From an uncultured Sphingomonas sp. (GTDB lineage: Bacteria; Pseudomonadota; Alphaproteobacteria; Sphingomonadales; Sphingomonadaceae), in contig CAJYLV010000014.1 in assembly GCA_913776255.1 (NCBI GenBank), forward strand, positions 1 through 37,568: a stretch of 37,568 nt of DNA, written 5' to 3'. Shown here in pieces: positions 8,867 to 16,954 of the stretch. Every line of letters starts with the position of its first letter. Position 1 is the stretch's first letter. Below the pieces are notes generated by a model. It searched no databases. It was not told the DNA's origin and saw only the letters and a program-made list of their open reading frames with translations. The position numbers and the translations under genes are program-made.

Positions 8867-11127
8867 GGCCGCGCCACCTGCGCCATCAGCGCGCGCGCGT
8901 CGCCGACCGCATCGGCAGGCGCGGCGGCGTGATAGCTGCGACCGTCGCGCACCCAGCGTTTCTCCCACGCGTGCAGCCGTTCGAGGAACGCGGCCTCGTC
9001 GATCGTCCGTCCCGCACGCGCCGCGGCCCGCGCCTCATCGAGATACATCGTCCAGCGCGGCAGATAGAAGCCGGCGTACAGTCCCGCCCATGCCTTGGAC
9101 GCATAATCGCCGAGGTGCCCCGCGCCGCCCCAGATCGTCACCTGCGCCTTGGCATCCTCCTCGAAGCGGCGGCGCTCGGCGGGGGTGTCGCCGTAAGCGC
9201 GCGCCGCGCCGATCCAGCTGGCGAGCGTCTCCTGCTGTCCGCCGATCAGCCGGTCGATCGCCTGCGCCATCGCGGTGATGCGCGCGGTCTCGCGGTCGCC
9301 CGCGGCGACGTCGCTGCGCTGATACGCCGCGACCGCGGCCTTGAGATGATCGTCGAGCGCGAGGCTCGCCTCGTGGCGGACGAGATCGACCAGATCGTAG
9401 CGGAACAGCGCGCTGTCGCGATGCTGCGCCGCCAGCGTCAGCAGCGCGTCGATCCCGGCGCGCGCTTTCGCGCGGTCGCCCGGCGCGGCGGGGAAGCTCG
9501 GCGCATCTGCCGCCGGGCGCTTGAAGAACAGATAGGCGCCCGCCCGCTGGTTCCACCAGCGCGGCGTCCAGTAGCTTACGTCGTAGACGCCCGCGGTGAC
9601 GTCCTGCCACGCCGCCACCAGCGCGGGGTCGCTCCGGCCGTAGCGCGCGCGGGTGTAGCGCGCCAGCCACGGCGCCAGCGCCATGTCGCCGGCCGGCCAG
9701 GCCGCGTCGTACGCATAGTCATAGGCGAGGCTGTTGTTGTGCAATCCTTCCGGGAACATCCCAAATCCGCGCACCCGCCCGCGCGCCGGATCGGCGAGCA
9801 GCGCGGCGAGGTCGCGCCGGTAGAAATCGGGCGCGCCATAGACGGGGTTGCTGCCGCCGTAATTGTGGACGTAGCCGTAGATCCAGTCCTTGCCGTCAAA
9901 GCCCTCGGTCTGCTTCCAGATGCCCGGATAGCGATCGTTGCCGATGTCGAGGATCAGCATCCGCTGGTCGGGGACGTCGCGCAGGAAGGCGGCGATCGCG
10001 TCGCGCGTCCAGAACTGCTTGTCGGCGCCGAACAGCCACCCCTGCATCACCCAGGTCGCGCCCGGCTGCGCCGCGGCGATCGCGGCATAGAGCCGCTTGC
10101 CGTAAGCGGCGAGCCGCGCGTCGCGCACCGCGCGCGGCAGCGCGGCGGCGCGGGTTGCGGCGGTGTTGGCGCTACTGTCGCCGTAGCTGGCGTGCGCGGT
10201 GTCGCTGCCGTCGTCGGCGATCGGCGGCACCATCTCGTTGAACGCATCGGCGAGATAATAGCGCCCGGCACCATATTCGGCGGTGTAGAGTTTCAGAAAA
10301 CGTGCCGCGAGCTTCGCGAACAGCGGGTCGGACGGGTCGAGCCAATAGGTCCCCGGAAAGCCCTCCCATTCGCGCATCCGGTAGATGCGCGCCTCGGGAT
10401 GCGCCTTGGCGAATGCCTCTGGGACGTAGCCCGCGAAGGCAGGGAGGATCGGCGTCATCCCCAGCGCGCGCATCCGGACGAGGATGCGCTTTTGCAGGAT
10501 GCGCTTCTTCTCGATCCAGTGGCGCGACAGCGGTGCGCGATAGCCCGCCATATTGCCCATCCGCTCCCACGGAAGAAACGGCGCGCCCGCGAAAAGCCGA
10601 TCGAGCTGCGCACCGGTCAGCCCCTGTTCGCGCCACAATGCGCGCCAGACGTGCTCCTGACCCTCCATTGCGAGCGGCATGTCGACCCCATGTACCGCCA
10701 TCAGGTCGATCTCGCGTTCCCAGCGCGCCCAATCCCACCACGGCGTCGTGTACCCATAGGTGCAGGTGTTCAGATAGGCGCGGAAACCGAACGGTGACGT
10801 CACCCAACCGCTGTCCTGCGTGGCCAGTCCGGTCAGCGAACCGACCCGATTTCCTTCCCATGCGGCATGGAAACGCCCCTGTGCGGTGAGCGCCGCGGTC
10901 ACGCCACGAACCGCCGCGACCGGCGAGGAGGCCGTGACGGCGACGCGATCGTGCGCCACCTGCACCCGATAACGCGCCTCGGGGCCGGATTCGAGCGTCA
11001 CCGACACGCGCGGTGCCGGGATCCCGAGCCGAACGAGCGCGGCATGCGCATCCGCCGCGGTTTGGGCGCTGGTCGGTGGCGTCGACAGCAATGCTGCGAG
11101 CAGTGCGGTTGCGCGCGGGAGCAGCAT
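8863..11127 (-). CDS. Exported GH89 alpha-N-acetylglucosaminidase (NAGLU-like)
   Basis: A 754-residue glycosidase that should remove terminal alpha-linked GlcNAc from glycans in the periplasm or outside the cell. Family marks in order are NTCTYGYTTPWWDWARWE, MPLAMEGQEHVWR, the acid/base region YYLADAFNEM (Glu298), MQGWLFGADKQFW, GYVHNYGGSNPVYG and the nucleophile region GMFPEGLHNN (Glu460). The two glutamates correspond to the catalytic pair of human NAGLU. I chose the start at 11127 because MLLPRATALLAALLSTPPTSAQ is a clear signal peptide; the frame stays open 34 codons further upstream. The stop overlaps the start of the HGSNAT/NagX-family gene. An AT-rich patch at about 11236-11290 upstream probably holds the promoter, though I could not place -35 and -10 boxes. 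Confidence 0.92.
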   Translation of the reverse strand: MLLPRATALLAALLSTPPTSAQTAADAHAALVRLGIPAPRVSVTLESGPEARYRVQVAHDRVAVTASSPVAAVRGVTAALTAQGRFHAAWEGNRVGSLTGLATQDSGWVTSPFGFRAYLNTCTYGYTTPWWDWARWEREIDLMAVHGVDMPLAMEGQEHVWRALWREQGLTGAQLDRLFAGAPFLPWERMGNMAGYRAPLSRHWIEKKRILQKRILVRMRALGMTPILPAFAGYVPEAFAKAHPEARIYRMREWEGFPGTYWLDPSDPLFAKLAARFLKLYTAEYGAGRYYLADAFNEMVPPIADDGSDTAHASYGDSSANTAATRAAALPRAVRDARLAAYGKRLYAAIAAAQPGATWVMQGWLFGADKQFWTRDAIAAFLRDVPDQRMLILDIGNDRYPGIWKQTEGFDGKDWIYGYVHNYGGSNPVYGAPDFYRRDLAALLADPARGRVRGFGMFPEGLHNNSLAYDYAYDAAWPAGDMALAPWLARYTRARYGRSDPALVAAWQDVTAGVYDVSYWTPRWWNQRAGAYLFFKRPAADAPSFPAAPGDRAKARAGIDALLTLAAQHRDSALFRYDLVDLVRHEASLALDDHLKAAVAAYQRSDVAAGDRETARITAMAQAIDRLIGGQQETLASWIGAARAYGDTPAERRRFEEDAKAQVTIWGGAGHLGDYASKAWAGLYAGFYLPRWTMYLDEARAAARAGRTIDEAAFLERLHAWEKRWVRDGRSYHAAAPADAVGDARALMAQVARP

Positions 11128-11304
11128 TGCGCGCCCCAAGCGGCGGCGCGGATCGAGATCGCCCAAGTCTTCCCTCCCTGACGAGCGTGCGGCCTCACGC
11201 GCCGACGGAATGGTCGCCGGGGCGATCACGGCACGAATTGGTCTTCCCTGAAGAGCAATTTGTAATGTTCTGGTATTATTGCTCGCACGGGCTCCGGCGC
11301 GCTG

Positions 11305-12009
11305 TCAATCGGGAGGGTGTAACAAAAAAGCCGCTCGGTCGCCGGCGATGTCGCGGGTGGCGATGTTGACGATATAGCCCTTGTCGTCGGGGCGGAACAG
11401 CGCCGCGGCGGGCGCGGCATGATCGAAAGCGGTGACGCGCCAGATGATTTGTCCGTGGGCATCGCGGATCAGCATCGGAAACGCCTGTTCGCGGCTCCAG
11501 CAGATCCGGGTCTGCCGGCCCGCGCTTTCGAGCGCGAACCAGCGGCACGGCGCCAGCCCGGCGCCCTCCGGCGCCAGCGGGATCACGCGATAGCGACCCG
11601 CCGGCCGGCGCAACCCGAACGCGAGATCGTCCCAGTCGGTGAAACGCCCGACCTGGTACAGGCTGGTGCGGTCGACGACCGTGTGAAGGCGGCGGGGTCG
11701 GTCGAGCAGGTCCAGCCGGAAGTCGGCGTCGCGCGCGCGGGCACGCGTCGCGATCGTGACCAGCCGCCCGTCGGTGTCCCGCCGCAGCCGTGCCGCACCG
11801 TCACGCCATAGCTCGACATGGTGGACGCCATCCGGCGCCCGATAGGCGAAGCGGGCGTGGAAATGAGCGGGCGCCGCGCCGGTCGCGAACGCCTGATCGA
11901 AGCGCGGCGCGGCGCAAGCCGCTGCCGCCGCGTCGGCGGTGACGGCCGGCACCGCCGCCACCGCCGACAACAGGAGCGCGCGCCGCTTACTGGCGGATCG
12001 CACGGGCAT
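11305..12009 (-). CDS. Exported protein of unknown function
   Basis: I do not recognise a family for this 234-residue protein. The N-terminus is a signal peptide (KRRALLLSAVAAVPAVTA, then an Ala-rich stretch), so it is probably periplasmic. The mature part is rich in predicted beta strands, with repeated short aromatic/charged pieces (HARFAYRAPDGVHHVELWRD, then GRYRVIPL and IIWRVTAFD). It contains a few cysteines that might pair outside the cytoplasm. The ATG at 12009 lies 20 nt inside the 3' end of the upstream phosphodiesterase gene. This overlap strongly suggests co-translation and a shared task, perhaps as a partner or chaperone of that lipoprotein. That link is inference from position only. 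Confidence 0.75.
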   Translation of the reverse strand: MPVRSASKRRALLLSAVAAVPAVTADAAAAACAAPRFDQAFATGAAPAHFHARFAYRAPDGVHHVELWRDGAARLRRDTDGRLVTIATRARARDADFRLDLLDRPRRLHTVVDRTSLYQVGRFTDWDDLAFGLRRPAGRYRVIPLAPEGAGLAPCRWFALESAGRQTRICWSREQAFPMLIRDAHGQIIWRVTAFDHAAPAAALFRPDDKGYIVNIATRDIAGDRAAFLLHPPD

Positions 12010-14116
12010 AGTCGAAATAACGATAGGTCCGATCATCGATCTTCACGTCCTTGACGACCAGCTGGATCGTATAGCTGCCGCCGCTGCGCGCGGTGTCCTT
12101 GGTCGCGCCGGTCGGGTCGAGCGGGGTTTCGAACGTCAGCCCGGTCGCGGGGCTGGTGGGGTTCAGGACGTGCGGCCACACCGTCGCAATCGCGGTGCTG
12201 CGCGGATTGACCAGCGCCTCGTTGAGCACCCGGCCATCGGCCTGCGGCATCGACAGGCCGAGCAGCCAGGCGACGGTCGGCGCGACGTCGACATTGCCGC
12301 TCGGCCCGCTGACGATCAGCCCCTTGCGGAAGCCGGGGCCGGCGGCGATCAGCGTGTTGTGCACGTCGGTGATGCCGAAGCTGCCGTGCATCCCGCGCTG
12401 GCCCTGCGCGCTCTCGAACTCGATGCCGGGCTTGCCCTGCACGACCGTGTTCTCGTCCCAGTTGAACGACACGACGATGTCGGGCTGGCCCTTGTCGCGG
12501 CGGACGCTGTTCTCGAGGTTGATGTCCTTGAGCGGCAAGGTGCCGGGGATGCCGTCGTAGCGGCTGTCGACGAAGATCGCGCCATATTCCTCGCGCCGCT
12601 GCAGGATCGCGACGATCTGCTGGACCAGCGCCTTGTCGTGGCTGGGCACGTACAGGTAATCCGACCCGCCGTTGGCGGCGACCACCACGCCGTTGGCGGG
12701 CAGTGCGCCGGGCGCGGGGACCTTGAAGCTGGCGACCGGCTTGGCGAGCGTCGCGCTGATCGCCTGATATTTGGCGTTCGCGGTGCCGCACAGCGCGCCC
12801 GTTGTGTCGCTACGCAGCGGCACGGTCGGCGTGCCATCGGCGCGCAGCCCGTACATCGCGCTGGTGGTGCAGCCGCTGCCGTCGAAGGCTGCGATGCCGC
12901 GATAGGTCAACAGATCGGCGGTGCGCACGTCGCCGGAGAAGGAGTAACCGGTGCCGCTGACGCCACCCAACGTCGCCGCGGCGCCGTTGCTCGCCGGATT
13001 GATCGCGCGGAGCGGATAGAGGCTGGTCGGCCCCGATACGGTCGAATGGCCATGGTCGGAGACGATCACGACGTTGGTCGTCTGGTCGAGCCCCTGCGCC
13101 TTCAGTGCGGCGAGCAGCTCGCCGAGCCGGGCATCCTGCGAGCGCAGCCCGGCCTTTACGTTCGCCGTGCCCGGGCCATAGCCGTGCTCGACATTGTCGG
13201 GGGTGCGAAACCAGATGAGCGACAACATCGGGTTCTTCTTCGGCAGGATGTAGCTGGTGAATACCGACATCATATATTTGTTGGCGGAATCCTCCGGCGC
13301 GCCGCTCGCGTCCGAGGAGTCGCGCGCCGCGATTGCCAGCTTGCCGTCCGGATCGAAGGCGGTGGTGTTGAACGTTGCATAGCCGGAGCGCCCGGTCGGG
13401 TTACCATTGGCGGCAGCGAGCGTCACGTCGCCGTAGGTTTTGATGGTGTTGGACGGCACCGCAATATTGGCGGCCTGCAACTCGGTGACGAGGCTGCGCG
13501 GACGGACGGTGTTTTCGTCGACGAAGAGGCTGTTCTGGCCAAGATCCTGGATATAGGCGGCGCCGGTCTTGCCGATCGTGGCGGTCGTGATCCCGGCGGC
13601 CTGGGCGGTCGCAAACAGGCTCTTCACCAGCAGCAGCTGCTTGCCGTAATAATCGTTGAGCGTGTCGAGGATCGCATAATCCTCGGTGAAGACCGGCGCG
13701 ACATAATCCGCGTCGGACCCCGATGCGTTCTTGCCGGCCGGGATCGTGTTGCCGCTGCCCTGCGGCGGGGTCCAGAAAGTGTTGCCGTAGAAGCCGGTGG
13801 TCGCCGGGAACGATCCGGTCGCGAAGCTCGCGCCGTTCATCATCGTGAACGTCGGATAGGTGGAGTGATTGTCGGTGAACTGCACCCCGGCCTGTTGCAG
13901 CGCGTAGAGATTCGGTGTCTCGGTGGCGTTGACGTCGTCGGGGCGCAGCCCGTCCCACACGAACACGATCGTTCGCGTCGCGGCGAGCGGCGTCGGGCTT
14001 GGCGTCGGGGTGGGGGCCACCGCGAGCGGCGTCTTTCCGTTACCGTCGTGACAGGCGGACAGCGTCGCCGCCAGCGTCAGCAGGAGCGTTGTCGCCAGCA
14101 AACCCGAGCGTTTCAT
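11987..14116 (-). CDS. Type I phosphodiesterase / alkaline-phosphatase-superfamily lipoprotein
   Basis: A 709-residue surface or periplasmic lipoprotein (lipobox LSAC, lipidated Cys22) followed by a Thr/Pro linker (APTPTPSPTP). The catalytic domain belongs to the alkaline phosphatase superfamily. The first metal-binding region is VFVWDGLRPD (Asp55), the probable nucleophile is Thr91 within TYPTFTMMNG, the second metal site is IVSDHGHS, and a late conserved His lies in MHGSFGITDVHNT. Such enzymes cleave phosphodiesters or phosphomonoesters, nucleotides included. The ATG has a strong ribosome-binding site (GGGGGAAG about 6 nt upstream). The gene heads the leftward block, and a candidate Pho half-site lies 49 nt upstream. 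The substrate is not evident; members are often annotated loosely as nucleotide pyrophosphatases. Confidence 0.88.
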   Translation of the reverse strand: MKRSGLLATTLLLTLAATLSACHDGNGKTPLAVAPTPTPSPTPLAATRTIVFVWDGLRPDDVNATETPNLYALQQAGVQFTDNHSTYPTFTMMNGASFATGSFPATTGFYGNTFWTPPQGSGNTIPAGKNASGSDADYVAPVFTEDYAILDTLNDYYGKQLLLVKSLFATAQAAGITTATIGKTGAAYIQDLGQNSLFVDENTVRPRSLVTELQAANIAVPSNTIKTYGDVTLAAANGNPTGRSGYATFNTTAFDPDGKLAIAARDSSDASGAPEDSANKYMMSVFTSYILPKKNPMLSLIWFRTPDNVEHGYGPGTANVKAGLRSQDARLGELLAALKAQGLDQTTNVVIVSDHGHSTVSGPTSLYPLRAINPASNGAAATLGGVSGTGYSFSGDVRTADLLTYRGIAAFDGSGCTTSAMYGLRADGTPTVPLRSDTTGALCGTANAKYQAISATLAKPVASFKVPAPGALPANGVVVAANGGSDYLYVPSHDKALVQQIVAILQRREEYGAIFVDSRYDGIPGTLPLKDINLENSVRRDKGQPDIVVSFNWDENTVVQGKPGIEFESAQGQRGMHGSFGITDVHNTLIAAGPGFRKGLIVSGPSGNVDVAPTVAWLLGLSMPQADGRVLNEALVNPRSTAIATVWPHVLNPTSPATGLTFETPLDPTGATKDTARSGGSYTIQLVVKDVKIDDRTYRYFDYARAIRQ

Positions 14117-14465
14117 CGGTTCTTCCCCCGTGAGAATGAATGTGGGGCGCGCTAGAACCGGTAGATGACAGTGGTATTAAGCGATGAGATTGTCGGTCGA
14201 CTCTCCGATGAAGATGAAATGAGATTAAATGGTTTCTTCTGTTATAACTGGATGCGGCTTGGTTCGGCGTGAAATCTTAAGAAGATGATTTCCTGGCTCG
14301 TCTTTCATCGGCGCGCTGAGCAAAGGTGGCGCGATCGATCTCGGGTTGGGTCAGGAGCAGCGTCGCCATGTCCGAAATGCGGGGCCATCCGGCAGACTTG
14401 GAATTTCAAGTGGTACGGACTTGGGAGGCCAGGAGCCAAAACCGCAAAAAGCCGAGGACTTGTGC
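14117..14465. other. 349-nt intergenic stretch between the phosphodiesterase gene and tRNA-Gly
   Basis: No convincing protein gene. The left part should hold the leader and promoter of the leftward phosphodiesterase gene, including the candidate Pho box at 14154-14171, and is AT-rich for this genome at 14160-14285. The right part lies downstream of the leftward tRNA. It holds A/T-rich runs at about 14440-14456 but no clear stem, so a tRNA terminator could not be defined. Confidence 0.6.
14154..14171 (-). promoter_or_regulatory. Weak candidate Pho box upstream of the phosphodiesterase gene
   Basis: Reading leftward, CTGTCAT (14171-14165) is a perfect PhoB half-site. It is followed after four bases by CGGTTCT (14160-14154), which matches only 4 of 7. 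The position, 38 nt before the ATG, would suit a phosphate-starvation promoter for a phosphatase-superfamily gene. The second half is too weak for confidence. Confidence 0.25.
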
Positions 14466-14539
14466 TGGAGCGGGTGAAGGGAATCGAACCCTCGTCGTAA
14501 GCTTGGGAAGCTTCTGCTCTACCATTGAGCTACACCCGC
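14466..14539 (-). tRNA. tRNA-Gly (anticodon CCC)
   Basis: A 74-nt cloverleaf read leftward. The acceptor arms are GCGGGTG and CACCCGC, followed by discriminator T and an encoded CCA. The D arm is GCTC-AATGGTA-GAGC, the anticodon loop TTCCCAA (anticodon CCC), and the T arm GAGGG-TTCGATT-CCCTT. The lowest anticodon-stem pair would be G-A, a small irregularity. It reads GGG codons. Translation across this gene gives the familiar false peptide tail VKGIEPSS, which should be ignored. Confidence 0.97.
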
Positions 14540-14725
14540 GAAGCAACGTCATCACGCTGTTCGGCCGCTAGCGGATCGCCGGTCAGGAGGTCCGTCATCG
14601 CTGCGGTGGCCGAGTGCCACATTCCTGATGGTTTCGTCAACGTCGATCATGCGGATTCACCGCTTGCGTCCGGTGCGGCCGCCAAACCTTCTTGGGCGCC
14701 ACTCGCGTCGGCCGCCGGCGGCCGG

Positions 14726-15643
14726 TCAGCGGATCGGATCGCCCAGCCGCGCGACGAGGAAGTCGACGAAGACCCGGACGCGCGCCGGGGTGGTCGCGCC
14801 GCCGATGAAAACAGCGTGGATCAGCTCGACATCGCCCGGGTTATAGTCCTCCAGCAACGGGATCAGCCGACCTCCGGCAATGTCCGCCGCCACACTGAAC
14901 CGGCCGACCCGCGTGATGCCGACGCCTGCCGTCGCGAGCTGCCCCAGCGTCTCGCCATTGTTGGCGATGACATTTCCGCCGACGCTCAGGGCGAAGTCCT
15001 TGCCGTCGCGACGGAACGGCCAGATCGGCTCGGCACGGCGGAAGTTGAAGCTGAGGCAATTGTGCGCGTGCAGGTCCTCGGGGATCGTCGGCGTTCCCGC
15101 GCGGGCCAGATAGGCGGGCGCGGCGACGATCACGCGTCGGCTCTCGCCCAGCTTGCGCGCGGTGAGTCCGCTGTCGGGGAGCGGTCCGAAGCGGATCGCG
15201 ACATCCGCCTGTCCGGCGGCGACGTCGACCAACGTATCGGTCAGCGCGATGTCGATCAGGATATGCGGATAGGCTCGCGCGAATTCATCGAGCAGCGGCA
15301 CGACGTACAGCCGGCCGTGCGACAGCGCGGCGCTGATCCGCAGCCGTCCGCGCGGCGCGCCCTGATCGGCGATCTGCTGCTCGGCATCGTCGAGATCGGC
15401 AAGAATCCGTCGCGCGGCGAGCAGATACGCCTGTCCCTCGGCGGTCACCGTTAGCGCGCGGGTGGAGCGGAGTAGTAACCGGACCCCAAGCCGCGCCTCG
15501 ATCCGATCGATCGCGCGCGCCACCGCAGACGGCGTCAGTCCCAAGGCGCGTCCGGCGGCGGAAAAGCTTCCTCGCTCCACGACTTCTGCGAAAAGCGCGA
15601 GCGACCGGGCGCGGTCCTCACTGGCGAACGACTTTGCGTTCAA
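14726..15643 (-). CDS. LysR-type transcriptional regulator
   Basis: A 305-residue LysR regulator. The N-terminal winged helix-turn-helix (about residues 12-70) contains FAEVVERGSFSAAGRALGLT and AVARAIDRIEARLGVRLLLRST. A substrate-binding domain with the usual GRLRISAALSHGR, YPHILIDIALTD and AHNCLSFNFRR follows. No ATG is available in frame after the upstream stop codon. I chose the TTG at 15643 because AGGA (15655-15652) lies 8 nt before it. The gene is divergent from the MFS exporter at 15791, the classic arrangement in which a LysR protein controls the neighbouring gene and itself. The inducer is unknown. Confidence 0.93.
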   Translation of the reverse strand: MNAKSFASEDRARSLALFAEVVERGSFSAAGRALGLTPSAVARAIDRIEARLGVRLLLRSTRALTVTAEGQAYLLAARRILADLDDAEQQIADQGAPRGRLRISAALSHGRLYVVPLLDEFARAYPHILIDIALTDTLVDVAAGQADVAIRFGPLPDSGLTARKLGESRRVIVAAPAYLARAGTPTIPEDLHAHNCLSFNFRRAEPIWPFRRDGKDFALSVGGNVIANNGETLGQLATAGVGITRVGRFSVAADIAGGRLIPLLEDYNPGDVELIHAVFIGGATTPARVRVFVDFLVARLGDPIR

Positions 15644-15726
15644 TGCACAGATCCTTTGCGGTCGCGGCGGGTTCCACTGCGCTCATGCGCCATCCATTTA
15701 CGCGTCTGATACTGCAAAGCGCAAAG
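15632..15726. promoter_or_regulatory. CTTTGCG repeats in the LysR-MFS control region
   Basis: CTTTGCG occurs at 15632-15638 and 15654-15660, and its reverse complement CGCAAAG at 15720-15726, with a further GCAAAG at 15714-15719. They may be sites for the divergent LysR regulator. One copy overlaps the regulator's own ribosome-binding site. No perfect T-N11-A palindrome was identified, so the assignment is tentative. Confidence 0.3.
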
Positions 15727-15790
15727 GGTCTGTCATGGAATATAGGTTATCGGGCACCTCGGGCCGGCGCTCGCTTGAGGGAAGCCGGTC

Positions 15791-16954
15791 ATGAAGCACA
15801 ATCCCGGACTGGTCGCGCTGGCGGTGGGTGCCTTTGGCATCGGCGTCACCGAGTTCGCGCCGATGGGCATGTTGCCGGTGATCGCCGCCGACCTGCGCGT
15901 GTCGATTCCGTCCGCCGGGCTGCTGGTCAGCGCCTATGCATTGGGCGTGCTGATCGGCGCACCGGTGATGACGCTGGCCACAGCGCGGCTGGAGCGGCGG
16001 ACGTTGCTGGTGGTGCTGATGGCGATATTCACGCTCGGCAACGCGCTGTCGGCGCTGGCGGGCGATTACTGGATGCTGATGGCGGCGCGGATCGTCACGT
16101 CGTTCAACCATGGCGCGTTCTTCGGAGTCGGTTCGGTCGTCGCGGCAGGGCTCGTTCCGCCCGAGCGGCGTGCGGGCGCAGTGGCGGCGATGTTCACCGG
16201 GCTGACGGTCGCCACGATCGGCGGCGTCCCGGCGGCGACCTGGGCGAGCGAGGTCCTCGGCTGGCGCACCGCTTTCGCCGGGATCGCGGGGGTAGGCGCG
16301 GTGGCGATGCTGTCGCTACGCCTCGCGCTGCCGGCACTGCCAGCGGCGGAGGGCGGCGACATGCGCGCCGAATTGCGGGTTCTGAAGCGCGCCCCGGTCG
16401 TGATGGCGCTGGCGCTGACCACGATCGGCTTCGGCGGCGTGTTCACCGTCTTTACCTACATCGTCCCGATCCTGCGCAACGTGACGCACGGCTCCACGGC
16501 CTATGTGACGGCAATGTTGATGCTGTTCGGCGTCGGTGCGACGATCGGCAATGCGCTCGGAGGACGGCTGGCCGATCGCTCCGCGGAGCGGGCGCTGACG
16601 ATCATGCTGGTCGTGCTGGCCGTCACGCTGCTGGGGTTCACCGGCATGATGCGGTGGCCGATCCCCGCTGCCATCGCGATCCTGATCTGGGGGATCGCCA
16701 GCTTCGCGATCGTGCCGCCGTTGCAGATGCGGGTGATGGACGCTGCCGTCGAGGCGCCGAACCTTGCCTCGGCGATGAACATCGGCGCGTTCAATCTCGG
16801 CAATGCGATCGGCGCCGCGGTGGGGGGCGGCGTAATCGGTGTCGGACTGGGCTTGCCTGCCGTAGCGGCGGCCGGCGCGGCGATGGCGGCGCTCGCGCTT
16901 GCGATCCTGCTGGTGGTTAGCGGTCAGCCGCGCGCCGCCGCCTCCCTGACCTGA
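15791..16954 (+). CDS. MFS transporter, DHA1-type drug or sugar exporter
   Basis: A 387-residue twelve-helix major facilitator protein. The opening helix (LVALAVGAFGIGVTEFAPMG) and the second (GLLVSAYALGVLIGAPVMT) match the AraJ/YdhP-like efflux group. The loop between helices 8 and 9 carries GGRLADR, a form of the family's motif A, and the region near NHGAFFGVGSVVA fits helix 4-5 of that group. A good ribosome-binding site (GAGGGA) lies before the ATG. Divergence from the LysR gene suggests it exports the compound that regulator senses. Its 3' end overlaps the end of the leftward sigma factor gene by 31 bp. The substrate is unknown. Confidence 0.92.
   Translation: MKHNPGLVALAVGAFGIGVTEFAPMGMLPVIAADLRVSIPSAGLLVSAYALGVLIGAPVMTLATARLERRTLLVVLMAIFTLGNALSALAGDYWMLMAARIVTSFNHGAFFGVGSVVAAGLVPPERRAGAVAAMFTGLTVATIGGVPAATWASEVLGWRTAFAGIAGVGAVAMLSLRLALPALPAAEGGDMRAELRVLKRAPVVMALALTTIGFGGVFTVFTYIVPILRNVTHGSTAYVTAMLMLFGVGATIGNALGGRLADRSAERALTIMLVVLAVTLLGFTGMMRWPIPAAIAILIWGIASFAIVPPLQMRVMDAAVEAPNLASAMNIGAFNLGNAIGAAVGGGVIGVGLGLPAVAAAGAAMAALALAILLVVSGQPRAAASLT

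Noticed and set aside
11939..14155. A 738-codon plus-strand frame opposite the phosphodiesterase gene
   Set aside because: No motif, no ribosome-binding site and antisense composition; the minus-strand lipoprotein has a lipobox and all catalytic motifs.
14285..14571. Small plus-strand open frames ending in VKGIEPSS or similar
   Set aside because: They run across the tRNA-Gly gene in antisense. This peptide is a well-known false translation of tRNA sequence.
14710..14723. Self-complementary GGCCGCCGGCGGCC just after the LysR stop
   Set aside because: It is a simple GC palindrome with no room for a proper loop and no T-run, and is expected by chance in such GC-rich DNA.
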